A stretch of DNA of 64,000 bases, taken from assembly GCF_020921035.1 (NCBI RefSeq), contig NC_063160.1, positions 516,501 to 580,500 of the forward strand, given 5' to 3'. Each line of letters begins with the position of its first letter. Within the stretch, counting starts at the first letter, position 1. Source of the stretch: Rhodamnia argentea. Its lineage: Eukaryota > Streptophyta > Magnoliopsida > Myrtales > Myrtaceae. The translations under genes and the position numbers were made by a program. The notes beneath the pieces are model-generated. The model made no database searches. It was given only the letters and a program-made list of their open reading frames with translations, and was not told the origin of the DNA. Positions 33,866 to 47,700 of this stretch are shown here, piece after piece.

Positions 33866-36800
33866 ATGGTCGTTGTCTCCGGCAGGCCGATGAAGCGCAT
33901 GAAGAGGCGGGTCACGGCCGACCTCTTCGACTTCCTCACCTTCCCCTCCTCGTCCGCCTCCGGGGGAGGCGGGGGTGCCCCGTTCAGGGCGAGGGTCAAG
34001 GAGTTCCTCTCCAGGCACGCCGTGCTGCCTCCCCCCTCCTCGCTCTTCCCCCACCTGACGACGTGGCAGGTGCTGTTCCGGGTGGGGGACGTGGTGACGG
34101 GTGGCCCCGACCCCTCTCCGGCGGTGGTGTGCCTCGACGTGGTGGAGGAGGAAGTTTCCAGATCCAGATCCGTGTACTGCGACCAGTGCCGAGTCGTCGG
34201 TGAGTTCACTCGCGAGTCACGCGCGGTTTCGCTTTTGGTTTTTGGTTTTTGGTTGAGCCTCGCGAGCGATGTGAGCGGCCCGGCGGGCCGTTGGTCCCGA
34301 TGTGTCGTGCCGATTCCAAACTTGAACATCTCGCGATACGAGACGAAAACGAGATATTGATGGTGGAGTGTAGTTTTGGTGGATAGGGAACGGTCAAGAT
34401 CGACGACACGCTGGTGGAACCCCGCGAATTATTATATTGTTTGTTCTTTTTTTTTTAATGTTAAATAAATAAATGAGTTAAATAGGAAAAAAAGAGAGAG
34501 AGAGGGCACTCCACTTGGTCAAGTACGTGGCACGATGCTGAGTTGGCATTGGCCCACCATCTAGGACAGGACAGCTGTGGTCCACTGACATCATTATGAA
34601 TGACTGCTTTATCAAAAAGACAGTTCGGCAAATTGCCTTGCCACGTCGCACTTGCTCCCATCCGACAATGATCTATCGTGCTTTCTTGACTGGGATTTTG
34701 TGGGATGGAAAATTGTTTCTTTCCCCTTTTTTTTTTTTATTGTTTTGGAATTATTTCGTTGCCGGATGAATGAGTGAAAATGTTGATCTGCTGTTACTGG
34801 TCCGGTTCCTTCTTGGCGTTTCTTGGTCCTGGATTCACGGTTCATACAATTTCCCTTTTTGACTTGATTCATTGAGGTTTCTCGAGGTTAGTAGCAGATG
34901 TTGATTTTGGGAATTGAATTGTGGTTTGATTCTGAAGGGTGGAGCGGGCATCCGGTGTGCGGGAAGCGGTACCATTTCATAATCAAGGCCGACGGGAGCT
35001 CCATCGGTGGACACCACAAGCCCTGCATCTGCTGTGGTGATCTCTTGCACTTCTCCGAGTCCAGGTGACCTGCCTACCCCCTCTTTCTTCCTACCCATTT
35101 GGATCGTCGGTCATGTGTTGACCGCTTTGTTGGGTTTTCTTGCTTTTTTTTTTTTTGGCTGCAGGTGCAAGTCTTGCAACCATGTGATGACCGAGGATGA
35201 TGTGGAGGACTGGGTGTTTCACCAGCTGGAGAACACGACCCACCTTTTGCACGCTGTGGTCCACTCCAATGGGTTCGGCCATCTGCTCAGAGTCAATGGC
35301 CGGGAAGGGGGTTCCAGGTTCCTTTCCGGCTGTCACATTATGGATTTCTGGGATCGCCTTTGTAAAGCGCTTGGAGTGAGGTTAGGATTCTCGCGATTCT
35401 GTACCTACCTGCCTCTGTCTGGTTCCTTCATTTTTGTACCCAAAGTTGGACTTTCCGATGAAGTTAGAAGCAACTTCTCTTTCCATCCTCTTGTTGTTAG
35501 CTTAGCTTAGGATTAGCTTGTAGTTCTACCTTATGCTGGCTTGCAATTCCAATATGTTCACTGATTCCCAGTCCTCTCAAGAGGAAGGATTCCATGGAGA
35601 TTATATCTTTCCTTTCCTCTGCTCCTGCTCCTGCTCCTCGCTCCCGTTAGAACAGTTAGAACATTTATTGGACGAAAAGGTAAAAAAATAAAGGGAAGTA
35701 AAAAAGGTAATTAGTGGACAATAATTTGTGAGGAAAAGATGAAGAGAAGGAGACACTGAGGCAATTGCGGACATCTGAAGCAAAACGTGCGGAAGTAGAA
35801 GCTAGGGTGAGATGTCATCTTATTGCAAGCATATGGCATGGGCTTCTGTTGGGAGTATCCGAGTATGATATTCCTTTGTGAGATTAGTTGTCATTTCCAT
35901 CTATTCAATTCTCTCTGGTGTTTTATGTATATGTTTCACTGTTCCAATGTCCGCATACTGATTTTATTGGTCGCACCATATATTTTCTGGACAAGCAGTC
36001 TGTTAAACTTGGACATTTTTCTTTTCCATGCATGAGCAGAAAGGTTAGCGTTATGGACGTATCTAAAAAGTTTGGGTTGGAATATCGACTGCTGCATGCT
36101 GTCACCAAGGGACACCCGTGGTATGGTGAGTGGGGTTATGAATTCGGCACCGGTAGCTTCGGTATCACAAGGGATGCCTATAATAGGTCTGTGGAAAGCC
36201 TCTCCAGCCTGCCTCTGTCAACCTTCCTCTCTCAAGAATGGAACCCTTCTTCTCGCTTGCCGGACGTTATCTCATTCTACCAATCCTTGTCCAAGCACGA
36301 GCTTGTAAATATAAAGGATCTCTTTTGTTTTTTATTGAGTTTGATCCATGGAGCTCGGAAATCCTCCTCGAGAGATGGTGATGCCATCTTTAACAAGGTT
36401 AGGTCCCGTGATTGTGGGTCCTTGGGTTCTTGGACAAGAAGTGAGGTTGAACGAGTGGAAGAAGCCATAGTGAGGGTGTTACGGGCCGTCTCCAGTTCTA
36501 ATTGGGTAACTAGGCGTGCGCTCAGGGGTGCTGCTTATAGAGTAGCATCTGCGGAGCTTCTTGATCACTGTCTTCGGGAGCTCGGGCATAAATCCGTCTC
36601 TAGTGCGATGGTCATTAGCTCTCGGTGGAATCCTGATTCTGGTGATTTTGAATACAGGTCAGTTGTCAGTCAGCTTCGAGGTGCTTCTTTATTTGATAGA
36701 TACTTTCAGACAGACAATGACCATGTGACTCGATTTGGACAACTATTGTCCATTCAGTTAAGCCAGTCCTTTGTAGATTTCCCGAGTTCACCGATGCCAT

Positions 36801-37748
36801 GTTCTTTCCAACTATCTTCTCCTTAGAGTTTGCTTCACGCTTCTTCCCTTACTGTTACTGCTGTATTCTTTGCATATGTCAAGTTTCTGTTTCTCAACAC
36901 ACATTAACCTATATCACAGGCTTGAGCCTGGAGGCACTGCATCCACTGCAAATGCGTCCGGCAAGAAGTCTTCCTTTATCAGTCGTCCATCAGAGGATAA
37001 TCTCATACGGGATTTGAGATATTTGTACGACTCTATTCTTCATCCTCATAGAATGTCGAATGAAGGAACTCATGCGACGGATTATGTGGAGGCAGCCCAG
37101 AGACTCCTTGATTGCAAGCAATTCATGAAAGACTACAGGGCGGAAGGAGCGCCATCAACCGCGAACCCATTTTCAATCTCTCTGCTGTGTTGGGTGGAAC
37201 TGGCAGATCACGCAATGTCAAGTACAACATGTCCTCCGGAATTAATTATTTTGTCGCCAAATGCTACAGTTTCTGACCTTAAGCACGAGGTGGCGAGAGC
37301 TTTTCAAGATGTATATCTGATGTGTAGAAGATTCCAAGCGGATGACCTACTTGACTATAGAGGTGTTGATGATTCCACCCAGGTCAAGCATCTAATGGGT
37401 CTGACTAACTTAGTTCGTGTTCGGGGGAGATGCTTCGTGAAAAATGGGGTTAGCAAGTACAGAATGGAGAGAGGCCTCGAGAACTGGACGGTGGATTGCA
37501 GGTGTGGAGCCAAGGACGATGACGGGGAGAGAATGTTAGCATGCGACGTGTGCAGCGTGTGGCAGCACACGAGGTGCTCAGGCATAAACGACTTGGAGTC
37601 GGTTCCTGCGAGGTTCATTTGCGGCGGGTGCAGGAGCTCTGGCGAGATGATCAAGGCAAGCGAGGATGACGAGGAGGACAAGGCAAAAGCTTCCATCATT
37701 GACATTCAGGTTGATCAGATGCTAACCGATGGTGTTCTTATGCTGTAA
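33866..37748 (+). CDS. PHD-finger protein of the MMD1/MS1 family (At1g33420-like)
   Basis: Five exons: 33866-34199, 34938-35064, 35165-35380, 36040-36657 and 36920-37748. They total 2,124 nt in frame, 707 aa, close to Arabidopsis PHD finger protein At1g33420. The start MVVVSGRPMKRMKRRVTADL matches the family N-terminus, with a basic cluster that may be a nuclear signal. Conserved blocks follow: SRSVYCDQCRVVGWSGHPVC, RYHFIIKADGSS, and CHIMDFWDRLCKALGVRKVS. A C4HC3 PHD finger lies at residues 625-669 (CRCGAKDDDGERMLACDVC, then WQHTRC and CGGC). PHD fingers read histone H3 tails. Family members MMD1/DUET and MS1 control male meiosis and tapetum; the At1g33420 branch is less studied, so its role here is inferred. 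The leader is CT-rich. Confidence 0.93.
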
Positions 37749-40000
37749 ATGCCCTCTACACTATAAATTATTCTAGTGAAGTTGACCCTTAGGGAGGACC
37801 GCGTGGGAAGTTGTACATAAATGGAAACAAACAGCTGGACAGAAGATGCTTCAACGCTTAATCTTGCGCCGTGTTTTCTTCAAACTTGTAAATGTTTTTG
37901 TGTCTCTCTCTCTCTTTCCGAATGGAAAAGTGAAAAGGAAAAAGGTTTAGCTCGGTTACTTACAAAGTCTAGTGTGATAATAGAATTGCCCTTGTTCAGG
38001 CAGTTGATGCACATCTCTAGTTGACTGCATGTTTTCACTTTGACGAGAATGCCTGCCATTGTTTCTCTCAGACGTGTAGTGAAAACACGTGCAAAGTTGC
38101 ATTTTGTATGATGCTACAAGCTGTCTTCATTATGCCATCTGTTTGGCACAAACAAGGAACAAGGCACAAAGCTGGAACGTCCAGGAAAGATGGAAAGAAA
38201 TTTGAAGGAGCTCGTTATGTTTGATTCGCTTTGCTTTGCTTGTACCCTTCTCTAATGAAATCTCATTTTCTACTGGGCTGTGGACCTAATTCAAAGGCTC
38301 AAGGACCTGCATGCGCATATAACACTGGACCCTCTTCGGTGGACGACTAGTGCTCCATCTCCTTTTTTAGTTTCTATTGAATCGACAATTGTTTTGACGG
38401 GACAATTCGTGGCAGCCTGGAGAGAGGAGAGCGGCTGGATGATCATTATTTTCGGTTTCGTTTATTTCGGGAAAAATCAAGATAAATCAGCCCCTTCTAT
38501 TTTCGTCATATAGCATCTTTTAATAGATGGGTCGACGAATATGGATAAATGTAATTTAAGAGAAGAAGTGAATAGTTTTTTTTTAATTTTTAATTTTGAG
38601 AAGTGAGGTGGGGTGTGTGAACCTCACACTACAATGTTGGTGGTCACTGGACGGTGGATGCAAAATCTCCAATCATGAACAGCAATTCGTCAAACATTAT
38701 GGATTGGAGAATGCGTGTGAGGTGCACTAACGCTCACGGGGGGACAGACGATGGTATCAACTTTTTCCAAAGCACTCTGTCAGCTTCTCCCATTCCCACA
38801 TCACAACAGGAGTAGGAGTAGGTACATTTCTGCTTTTGCCTCATCCGATCTGATCTGCTCATATTGGAGAACAGCTGCAATTTATGTTAATGTCACGCAC
38901 TTCGACTCCCTTCAGACCCACATGGTCCAATCCAGCAGCAGCCGCCATGCATGAATGTATTTCGTGAGGTGAGGTGGTCATCGTTTGCTTTGCCTTATCT
39001 CCACTGCCCTGCTGAGGAACAATCCATCACCCTTTGTCTAAAACCATTTTGATCAGCTCCTGCTGAATACATTCCCACCTTTTGTAGGGTTTAAAACAGG
39101 GATCAGCAAGCTTCTAGAAACCGGGATTTCTTGCAGAGTTGAGTTCTTCAGACGAGTCATTATCGCTACAACTGTTGAAATTATTATTGCTAAAACTATG
39201 TCTAAGGTTTGATTAGTAAAACTACGTGCACTTTTGGAAGCTCATGAGACCCGAAGAAAGCGATGTTAGAATGAATGGTTGCCCTGGCAAAACCACACAA
39301 TAACATGGCATGAAAACCAAAACACCACTCACCTCTACATGGCTCTTGTAATAGTTTATGGGGTTAAGCCTGTTTTAAGCTTTCTTCATGGCCTACCAAC
39401 CCTTATAATCTCATCATTGTGTATCACTTTTATAACAAATGGGCATGGCGCTCGTTTCAAACAAGATATTACCGGCCATATGCATGTCAGTGTGGAGCTG
39501 CACTTTTGGCTGAATCATCAGGTATGTTATGACTCCCGTGTCATGATATGTTGCATCAAGCTAATTGATTGATCTGAAAATGCTACCACTAAGATAATTC
39601 GTTGTGCAGCAGAGAAGGTAATGGTGGTTACTGGACTGCCACAATGGCTGAGTCCAGCACCAAACCTGCTTTTTAAAGTCAACTTTGCTGAATAAAAACA
39701 CAGCATTTCCATCTCTTAATGGGTGCATGAAACCAATGAGCATCGAGGCCGTTGCATGATTCAGTGGCGACCTGTTACGTGTCCAACGAAACCGGTCGGG
39801 GCGGGATTACTCGAAAACAATGAGGAAGTCATCACGTCGTGGAGGAGGAGATAGACCCCACTATCTTGGACTTTTCCCATGTGGATGAGCCAGTGTGTTT
39901 GATTGCGCATAAACTTTCTATTATTTACTCTAAATCTGTGCAACTTATCTGCAAGGTAAACCGTTGCAATCATACGCGTTTCTGTTCATATTGTTCATCT
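37749..40000. other. 3' flank of PHD gene and intergenic DNA
   Basis: 3' UTR of the PHD gene (perhaps to about 38.25 kb), then 1.7 kb with only short frames. I see no family signature on either strand. The last part is the promoter of the peroxidase gene. Confidence 0.5.
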
Positions 40001-40008
40001 TATATAAG
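40001..40008 (+). promoter_or_regulatory. Candidate TATA box of the peroxidase gene
   Basis: TATATAAG about 115 bp upstream of the chosen ATG, with a short leader between. The position fits a plant core promoter. Confidence 0.5.
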
Positions 40009-40117
40009 GACAACACTTGGGACTTACTTTTGAAGGAGCTGGACGCTGCTCTTCAACATAGCCATTGCCTTAGAGTCCCGAGATACCTTCGAATCTCCAA
40101 CGCAGGTGGGAGCAGTG

Positions 40118-41671
40118 ATGGCGAGGGTGAAGAAGAGAGCGGCGGCGATGGCGGCGGCGGATGTGATGTGGGTGATGCTGTTGATGGAGATGATGGGGTT
40201 GAGCGGGTCGTTCAGGTTCGGGGTAGGAGTTGATGGGGTGAGGATGGACTACTACCTCATGTCCTGCCCCTTCGCCGAGCAGATCGTGATGAACACTGTC
40301 ACCTCCGCCCTCCAGTCCGACCCTACTCTCGCCGCTGGCCTCCTCCGCATGCATTTCCACGACTGCTTCATTCAGGTCGTCCACTCTAAACCCTTAAGCT
40401 TAAGTCACAGCATGGATGCAGTTGAGAACCTGAACATGGATTATATGTGGGTGTACAGGGATGTGATGGGTCGGTGTTGATAGATTCGACCAAGGACAAC
40501 ACGGCGGAGAAAGACTCCCCGGCAAATTTGAGCTTGAGAGGGTACCAAGTGATCGACGATGCGAAAGAGCAGATCGAAGAGCAATGCCCCGGCGTCGTCT
40601 CCTGTGCCGACATCTTGGCTATGGCAGCCAGAGATGCTGTGTTTTTGGTAATCTCTTGTGCCTACGTCCTTCTTAGTCATCTCATCGACTCTCTCTTTTT
40701 AACTCTCAATTATATGAATTACAGGCGGGAGGTCCAAGATACGAGATACCAAAAGGGAGGAAGGACGGATCGAGATCGAGGATAGAGGACACCATCAACC
40801 TCCCCGCTCCGACCTTCAACGCCTCCGAACTCATTCGCATTTTCGGACAGCACGGCTTCTCCGCCAAAGAGATGGTCGCTTTGTCCGGTATACCAAGGAA
40901 CCTTTTCATCCGTCTATCCGAGTCAATCATCGTTTGTTTTCGAAAGAAAGCTCTCGGAATCATCATCGGGTGAACATTAATCAGAATCGACCATAACATC
41001 ATCGTGCTCTGAATTGTAAATCATCTCCCGAGCATCGAATGCTATTCAAGTCAATCTAAGGATCGAAATAGATCTATAGGAGTGACGACCGACTCTTTAG
41101 ATTATAGATGCATGACCCACAAAAATTAATTAAATGTGCGAATCGAGTGTCGATCTTATTATAATTGGTTTGGTAAAGAAGAAAGCTGCTGACAAAGTAA
41201 TTTGTCTTGTTTTTATGTGGGGGTGGGTCATACAAATCTTTAATCTAGGATCACCTCCGCTTTTGACATCCATTATCTGGGTGCGTGATAGGTGCACACA
41301 CGTTGGGAGTGGCCAGGTGCTCGTCGTTCAAGCAACGGCTGAGAAACTCCGACCCGACCCTCGACTCCGGCTTCGCCCAGACGCTGTCCAAGACGTGCAG
41401 CGCTGGGGACACCGCGGAGCAGCCCTTCGATGCCACGCGCAACGCCTTCGACAACGCCTACTACAACGCCCTGGTCAAGAGGGCGGGCGTGCTGACCTCG
41501 GACCAGACCCTGTTCGCCAGCGCCCAGACCAGAGGGACGGTGAGCGGGTACGCCATGAACCAGGCCATGTTCTTCTTCGACTTCCAGCAGGCCATGCTCA
41601 AGATGAGCCTGCTCGACGTTAAGGAAGGCTCCACCGGCGAAGTCCGTCTCAATTGCCGCAAAATCAACTGA
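40118..41671 (+). CDS. Class III peroxidase, PER47-like
   Basis: Secreted haem peroxidase that uses H2O2 to oxidise phenolics in the cell wall. Exons 40118-40375, 40459-40647, 40725-40887 and 41292-41671 give 329 aa, with the classic four-exon plant peroxidase layout. Distal Arg77 and His81 are in [19 protein letters not shown] follows, and proximal His206 is in [10 protein letters not shown]. The stretches [32 protein letters not shown] and [18 protein letters not shown] match Arabidopsis PER47 (At4g33420) closely. A hydrophobic N-terminal segment at residues 11-32 is a signal peptide. The ATG at 40148 (MAAADV) is an alternative start giving a more standard leader. The C-terminus has no vacuolar extension. 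PER47-type enzymes are linked to xylem lignification in other species; that role is inferred here. Confidence 0.94.
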
Positions 41672-42079
41672 TCCAGTCCCTCGTTCCTCCGTCGTCCTCC
41701 GTCGCCGGCCTTTGATTTTGCCCGGAGATATGTACGGCGGACATGACTAGCTCATCACATGTAACATCATCTACACTAGTTCATCCTGCCCGATACATGG
41801 CTGTAACTTTTTGTGAGATCATGTATTGTCGTGTGTGGAGTCACAAATGTTTACCAATATGGGTGCTTGTTAGTTTGATTTTTGTGTAGTCAATGAAATA
41901 AAATAATGTCCAGCGTGAGGTGTGTTATCCATAAAAGAGAGATTATTTTATTTCTGAGATCAAAAGTAATACTTATAAGCTTAGGATTAAGCATAGTACA
42001 ATTACATATTTAACCCAAACTTGTTAATATTCTAAAGTAATAAAGCTAACACTCCCAGGCCTAACTTATGATAAATATA
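41672..42079. other. Peroxidase 3' UTR and flank
   Basis: About 400 bp with no gene. Probable 3' UTR of the peroxidase followed directly by the 3' side of the minus-strand Copia fragment. If that element kept its LTR it would be here, but I see none. Confidence 0.5.
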
Positions 42080-44350
42080 TAAAACTCATCCATGTCGAAG
42101 AGGCTTTGTGGAGATGTCTGCTAATTGCTCTTCAAAACTTGTGTGCACCAACCGTATGTCTCCATGGTTCACCTTTTCCCGAACAAAATGACAATCCACC
42201 TCTATATGTTTCGTTAGCTCGTGAAACACTGGATTGCTAGCAATATAAATAGCAGATCGATTACCACAATAGAAAATAGATGATCCGGTTATAGGCAGTC
42301 CAATCCCAATTAACAACATATGAACCCATTGAAGTTCACCTGTAACATTGGTCATAGCACGATACTCGGTCTCTACACTAGATCAATAAATGACAGATCG
42401 CGTCTTGCTTTTCCACGACACAAGATTACCATTAAGGAGAACACAATATCTTGAAGTAGACCAGCAATCTATAGAGCAACCAGCCCAATCTGCATTAGAA
42501 TATCCTATCACCTCCAAAGACTCAAGGTTAGAATAACCGGCTATACGAAGATGATCCCGATTGTGGAACACAAGTCTTTGACCCGGAGCTCCCTTCAAAT
42601 AACGAACAATTTGTAAGGCGGCTTGCCAATTGAATAGTACGAGAAGAGCTCATAAATTGACTCACCATACTAACAACAAATGAAATATCCGAATGAGTAA
42701 TAGTAAGTAAATTCAACTTGCCCACTAACCAGCGATACTTTTCCGGATCATGAAGAAGTTATCTGTGTTAATTATCAAACCTCACTCTAGGGTCCATAAG
42801 TGCATCACTAGGCTTAGCATCATGTAAGCCACCCTCCTTAAGAATGTCAAGAGTATACTTTCGCTGGGAGAAAGCAATACTGCCATTAGCATAGGCAACT
42901 TTGATGCCAAGAAAATATTGAAGACGACCTAAGTCTTTAGTGTTAAACTCCTTCCGTAGAAACTACTTGAGTCGTTGTATGCCTTCAACATTATTTCTCG
43001 TGACAATGATATCATTAACATAGACAACAAAATTAACGCACCCTTTTGAAGATGACATATTAAATATTGAGTAATTCGGATCGCACTAATGCATGCTAAA
43101 AGTGATAACCGCATCACCGAAGCGGCCAAACTAAGTACGAGGAGATTGCTTAAGTCCATAAAGAGCTTTTTGCAACCATCACACTTTCTCTCCCCGAGCA
43201 ACAAATCCAGGTGGTTGATCTATGATATACTTCCTCGTGAAGATCACCATGAAGGAATGCATTCTTGACATTAAGCTGATGAAGAGTCCACTAAGATCGA
43301 GCAATCAAGGAAACAACAATACGGACAAAAGGAATTTTGGCTATCGAAGAAAACGTCTCATCATAATCGATACCATAAGTTTGAGTATAGCCTTTTGCTA
43401 CAACACGCGCATTTAAGCGCTCAACTGGATAGTGTTTGACAAGAAAGGCTTAGCAACAACCCACTAATTGTTTATTAGCCGACATCGGAACCAGCTCCCA
43501 AGTTTTGTTGTGATGTAATGCAATCCTCTCCTGTTCTATGGCACGAGCCCAACCCGGATGGGCCAATGCCTCCCGCACACTACTCAACACAGACATAGAT
43601 GCAAGAGATGACACAAAGATAGACATATGAGGGATTAAGTTATGATAAGAAACAAAATGAGAAAGAGGCTATCGAGATAGAGTATGGTGAGCAATAGGAG
43701 AACCGGCAGGAGACAATGGAAGAGGATTGGAAGCCTGGACAAGAGGTGGTGGTGGTGGGACGCTCGATTATGGAGAGGTAAGGCCCCAAACAGGCCGAGA
43801 ACCACGTTGCGGAATCGGTGCCGGTGATCCTAGATCCAATGGAGCATTATTAGAAGTTACAGGCGGTGACTTCGGTAGAGACGTAGGTGCGAAGGGTGGC
43901 AAAAGATCCATGGTCAATGTTACTTGAGGACGTACATTGCCAAAAAATACTTGATCCTCAAAGAAAGTCACATCAGTAGAAATATACTCTAGACGACAAT
44001 TAGGATTATAACGGACATATTCCTTTTGAGTTCGGGAGTAACCCACGAATATATATTTTTCAGCACGAGGTGATAATTGTCCAACCCAAGAGACAAAGAA
44101 TGAACAATACAGACACATCCAAAAGTATGAGAATGAACGGAACACAAAGGATGATTAAGATAAAGAAGAGCATAAGGAATAGCTCCTTTTAACACGGGGG
44201 ATGGAAGGCGATTTATAAGATGACATGTTGTGAGAAGAACATAGCTCTGAATATGAAGAAGTACACAACGTGCGAGATCCAACAAATGACGGTCCTCACG
44301 TTCATATTGAAGACTAAAATTATTAGTGTGAACACCTGCGGGCGAGTGCA
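42080..44350 (-). mobile_element. Decayed, 5'-truncated Ty1/Copia retrotransposon fragment
   Basis: Minus-strand pol remnant. Reading leftwards there is the end of the integrase (about 44.35-43.5 kb, with an RTFGCVC-like block and a YSRTQKEY motif), reverse transcriptase (about 43.4-42.7 kb), and RNase H (about 42.6-42.1 kb, with ADWAGC and a DISTKPL-type end). Every domain carries several breaks. Gag and the front of the integrase are absent and no LTR pair is visible, so it is a dead, old fragment. It differs in sequence from the Copia remnant at 29-32 kb. Confidence 0.85.
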
Positions 44351-44796
44351 TTTAATACGTATGGTAATTTCATTTCAGTAGAACAATATTGATCCTCAAG
44401 TTATCGTATTGGAGACTAAAATTATTAGTGCAAACACCTACACTAGGTTTGTCAACATATTTTCTTCGTCAACGAAATTTTTTGGATTTAAATTGTTGCC
44501 GATAATTAAAATAATAATTATAAAAAAAATTAATTATTTCGAAAAATATAATATGTATAAAATAAATTATCATTTTTTGTTATTTTCGAATAATAGAGCC
44601 CAGCGGGTTCTCATCGTTTCCCTTCCGTTGCCAAGTCGGAATCCAGCATCTGATGTTGGGAGTGAAGTCGCCTTCGTCTCAATTCTTTTCTACAAGTGAG
44701 AGAGTCGCCGGGATCTGAGCTGCTTCGATTCAATTTCGATTCAGAAATCGAAGCGGATTTGAATCGGCGCAGAGATCCTGAGAAGAAACTGGGACG
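44351..44796 (+). promoter_or_regulatory. Promoter and 5' UTR region of the SFT2-like gene
   Basis: Only about 450 bp separates the Copia fragment from the SFT2 start codon. It contains an AT-rich block (44500-44590) and then a GC-richer probable leader (about 44600-44796). A small upstream open frame (44409-44699) overlaps the leader but has no family features. Confidence 0.4.
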
Positions 44797-47700
44797 ATGG
44801 AGAAGATGAATCAGGCGTACGAGAAGGTCAAGATGCTGGTTGGCATGGAGGTTGACGAAGAAGCTGCGACCTCCGCCGACGACCCCGCCGGCAATTCCTT
44901 CATGGACGAATTCAACCGTCAGTGCACTCTCACCACCACGCAGGTCCTCCTCCTCCTCCCTTTGTCTCTTCTCTTTGCCACGCTTCCGCTGCTGATAGTG
45001 ATGATTGGAGTCTACTTCATTGTCAAGTCCGCGATTTTTTAGTTGCTCCGAGGTTGTCCATTTTTAGGGTTTTTTCTCTTCCTCTCTCCAACGTCATGTA
45101 GGATTTGTTTCATCTGTTGTGCGCATTTAGGAGATGGATGGAAATTAAGTGCGACTTTGCTTCTTTAGATAGTCAAACAAGACGGTTTTAAGCAGGATCT
45201 GTTCAGCGAAAGCATTTCAACTCCACTTCACTTCTTGTCGTTGATGGTGATGTTGTATCAGTGAGATACATAGCTGAATTTAATCAATTGTATATCTAAG
45301 GACAGTTGTTTAAGTATGTTTGTCCGCCTACATTAACAATTTGATCCCTTTGTTAGTTTGCTACTACAGATTATTCGAATAGTTTGCTAGATGAAGTAGA
45401 GAGCGATATGCAATTGATATTCGACTACTTTTATTTTTTTTTTATTTTTTTCTGGATTGCTGGACTCTAGCCTATGGAAGACATTCCCCATTAGTCTCTT
45501 GACTTAACCTCGTTTCTCTTCTCCAATTGAACAGAGGTTCTATGGCTTTGCCATATGTTTGGCTGCTGGATTAACTTGCACGCTTTTGGTAAGTTTAAAC
45601 AAGTAACTGAGTTTTATATTCAGTGTGATCTATGCTTTTAATATGCTTGCTTACGACGACCTACGGAAAACACATGAATTCCAACTACATAGGAAATAAA
45701 TGGAATGAATTGAAATTGATATGTAGAACCTCCATGCTATATTAGGAGGTAGGAAAATGAACACACTTTTGCATGAGTGCTCATGAATTTGAGGTTAGGG
45801 GATTCTTTAATTACCTGGGGGATCATTATATACAACTGAAGAACCTACATCCCTGATGGGTAGTTCCACTTGGTGCATCTTACTGAAGTACTTTTGCTGA
45901 TGTCAAAATCCCTGAGGGGTCAATAGAGTTGGTAGAGGCTGAGCATCTGAAAGCCTGGTCATGGGCAAGTTTCAATGGCGATTCCGTCAAACTCACCTCT
46001 TGGACCTCCTACATTGGTTAATTGTAAGTTTTGGTGAATTTTGGGGACTGCTATGACCTGGTGGGACTAATTGGGTGCTTTAAAAGGTCCAAACAGTCAA
46101 TGCCATGGGGAAGAAATAGCGAGTACAGGGAAAAGCAGAGAAAAAGAAGTTATTGTGTCTTGGAGCTGATACTACTCTAGATATTTGTACATTTTTTGGG
46201 ATTCTTAAGGAAAAAGAACAAAGAGAGATTTTTCTATCCATGGCTGGGACCAAGCACTGGGGACCAAGCATAAATATTTTCCTGATTGTGTATTTAAAAC
46301 ATGTGATGTACATGAGAAAAAAGTAGTTCTTATATCATTTCTGCAGTATGTATTTTCGTGGTCTTATTAGTTCTAATATCATTTTTTGTCTTGGCAGTCT
46401 ATGCTTGTTTTCTTCCATCCAATCAAATTTGGTATTATGTTCACTTTTGGCAATCTGCTTGCTCTTGGGAGGTTTGTGCTTTAACTAAGTACTGCCTTTT
46501 GTTTTCTTACCTAGATAACCTAGTTCTTCTTTTTGCTTCTTAGACATTTGCTGTGCACGTGCTTCGTGCAATTCTGCAATTTCTTCCTTATTGGTTCTGT
46601 CAGTATTTTAGAATTGTTTGATTTCCTATAAGTTAATGGTGCTATTTTTAACATTGAGTAAAGACTTAATGGTGTCTTTTAAGGTTGAACAGCTTAACCA
46701 ACTTGTCAAGGATGTAAAGGATCGCAATTGCGGAGGAAAAATATTAGTAATTGAGTTTTCAGTTGCAACTTGGTTGTTAACTAGTTCTTCCTTCATTATC
46801 TCCAACTTGTTTACAAGTCTCGCTATTTGATAAGCTTAAGGGCGTATCTTGATAGACTCTTACTTTTGACGTTTTGCCTAATCTAAATCTTGTGGCAGAC
46901 GCCCTTTGATTTTTTTCTTAATTCTAAACACCTGAAATTTTCACAGTATACTAATGTTGACTTGGAAACTCACATATATATTAGTCATAATTATTTGAAG
47001 TTTGGAGGATATTTTACATTTTGGTGGGAAAGGAAGATAGTACTTTTTACTTAACCCTGACTTGGTTTGAAATTCTGCATTGGAGTACCATTGCTGATTG
47101 GTCTTAATGCTAAGTCCCTGAGTTCAAGTTTCTTTTTGAACAACAGCACGGCATTCCTAATAGGCCCAAAAAGGCAGGTGAATATGATGCTTGATCCCAT
47201 TCGTATATATGCGACAGCCATATATCTAGCAAGCATGATAGTGGCCTTGTTTTGCGCCCTCTATGTAAGTGAACTGTTGCTTACTCGCTAGTATTGTATT
47301 AAACCTTTCTCTTTAGATGACAAAAACTGAGGTCTCACTGATTTTGTCCCTTGATATTCTTGAGCAGGTTCGTAACAAGCTGTTAACACTCTTGGCTATC
47401 ATTTTGGAATTTGGCGCCCTTATCTGGTGTGTATGGAGTATTACATCTATACCAATTTCAGTGATCAGATTATACTTTTCTTTAATTTGATCCTTCGTAT
47501 GGGGTTTTGGACCTGCTAAATGCAACCATCGATAATGATGGATTCCCAAGTAAAAGCAAAATTGGAGAAAGTTGCGTGCTTCTTTTCTTTTTCTTTTTTT
47601 CATGCTTCTTTGGTGCCACTTTTTGACCCGATGAAATGCCGAGTAAGAATATATAGCTGAGGTATGACTTACAATATCGAAATTTCTTGAAGATATTTTA

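Noticed and set aside
33763-34329. 188-codon minus-strand frame
   Set aside because: Antisense of the GC-rich first exon of the PHD gene and its leader, with no independent support.
40106-40117. Upstream GTG as the peroxidase start
   Set aside because: Plant translation rarely uses GTG, and an in-frame ATG at 40118 (or 40148) gives a normal signal peptide.
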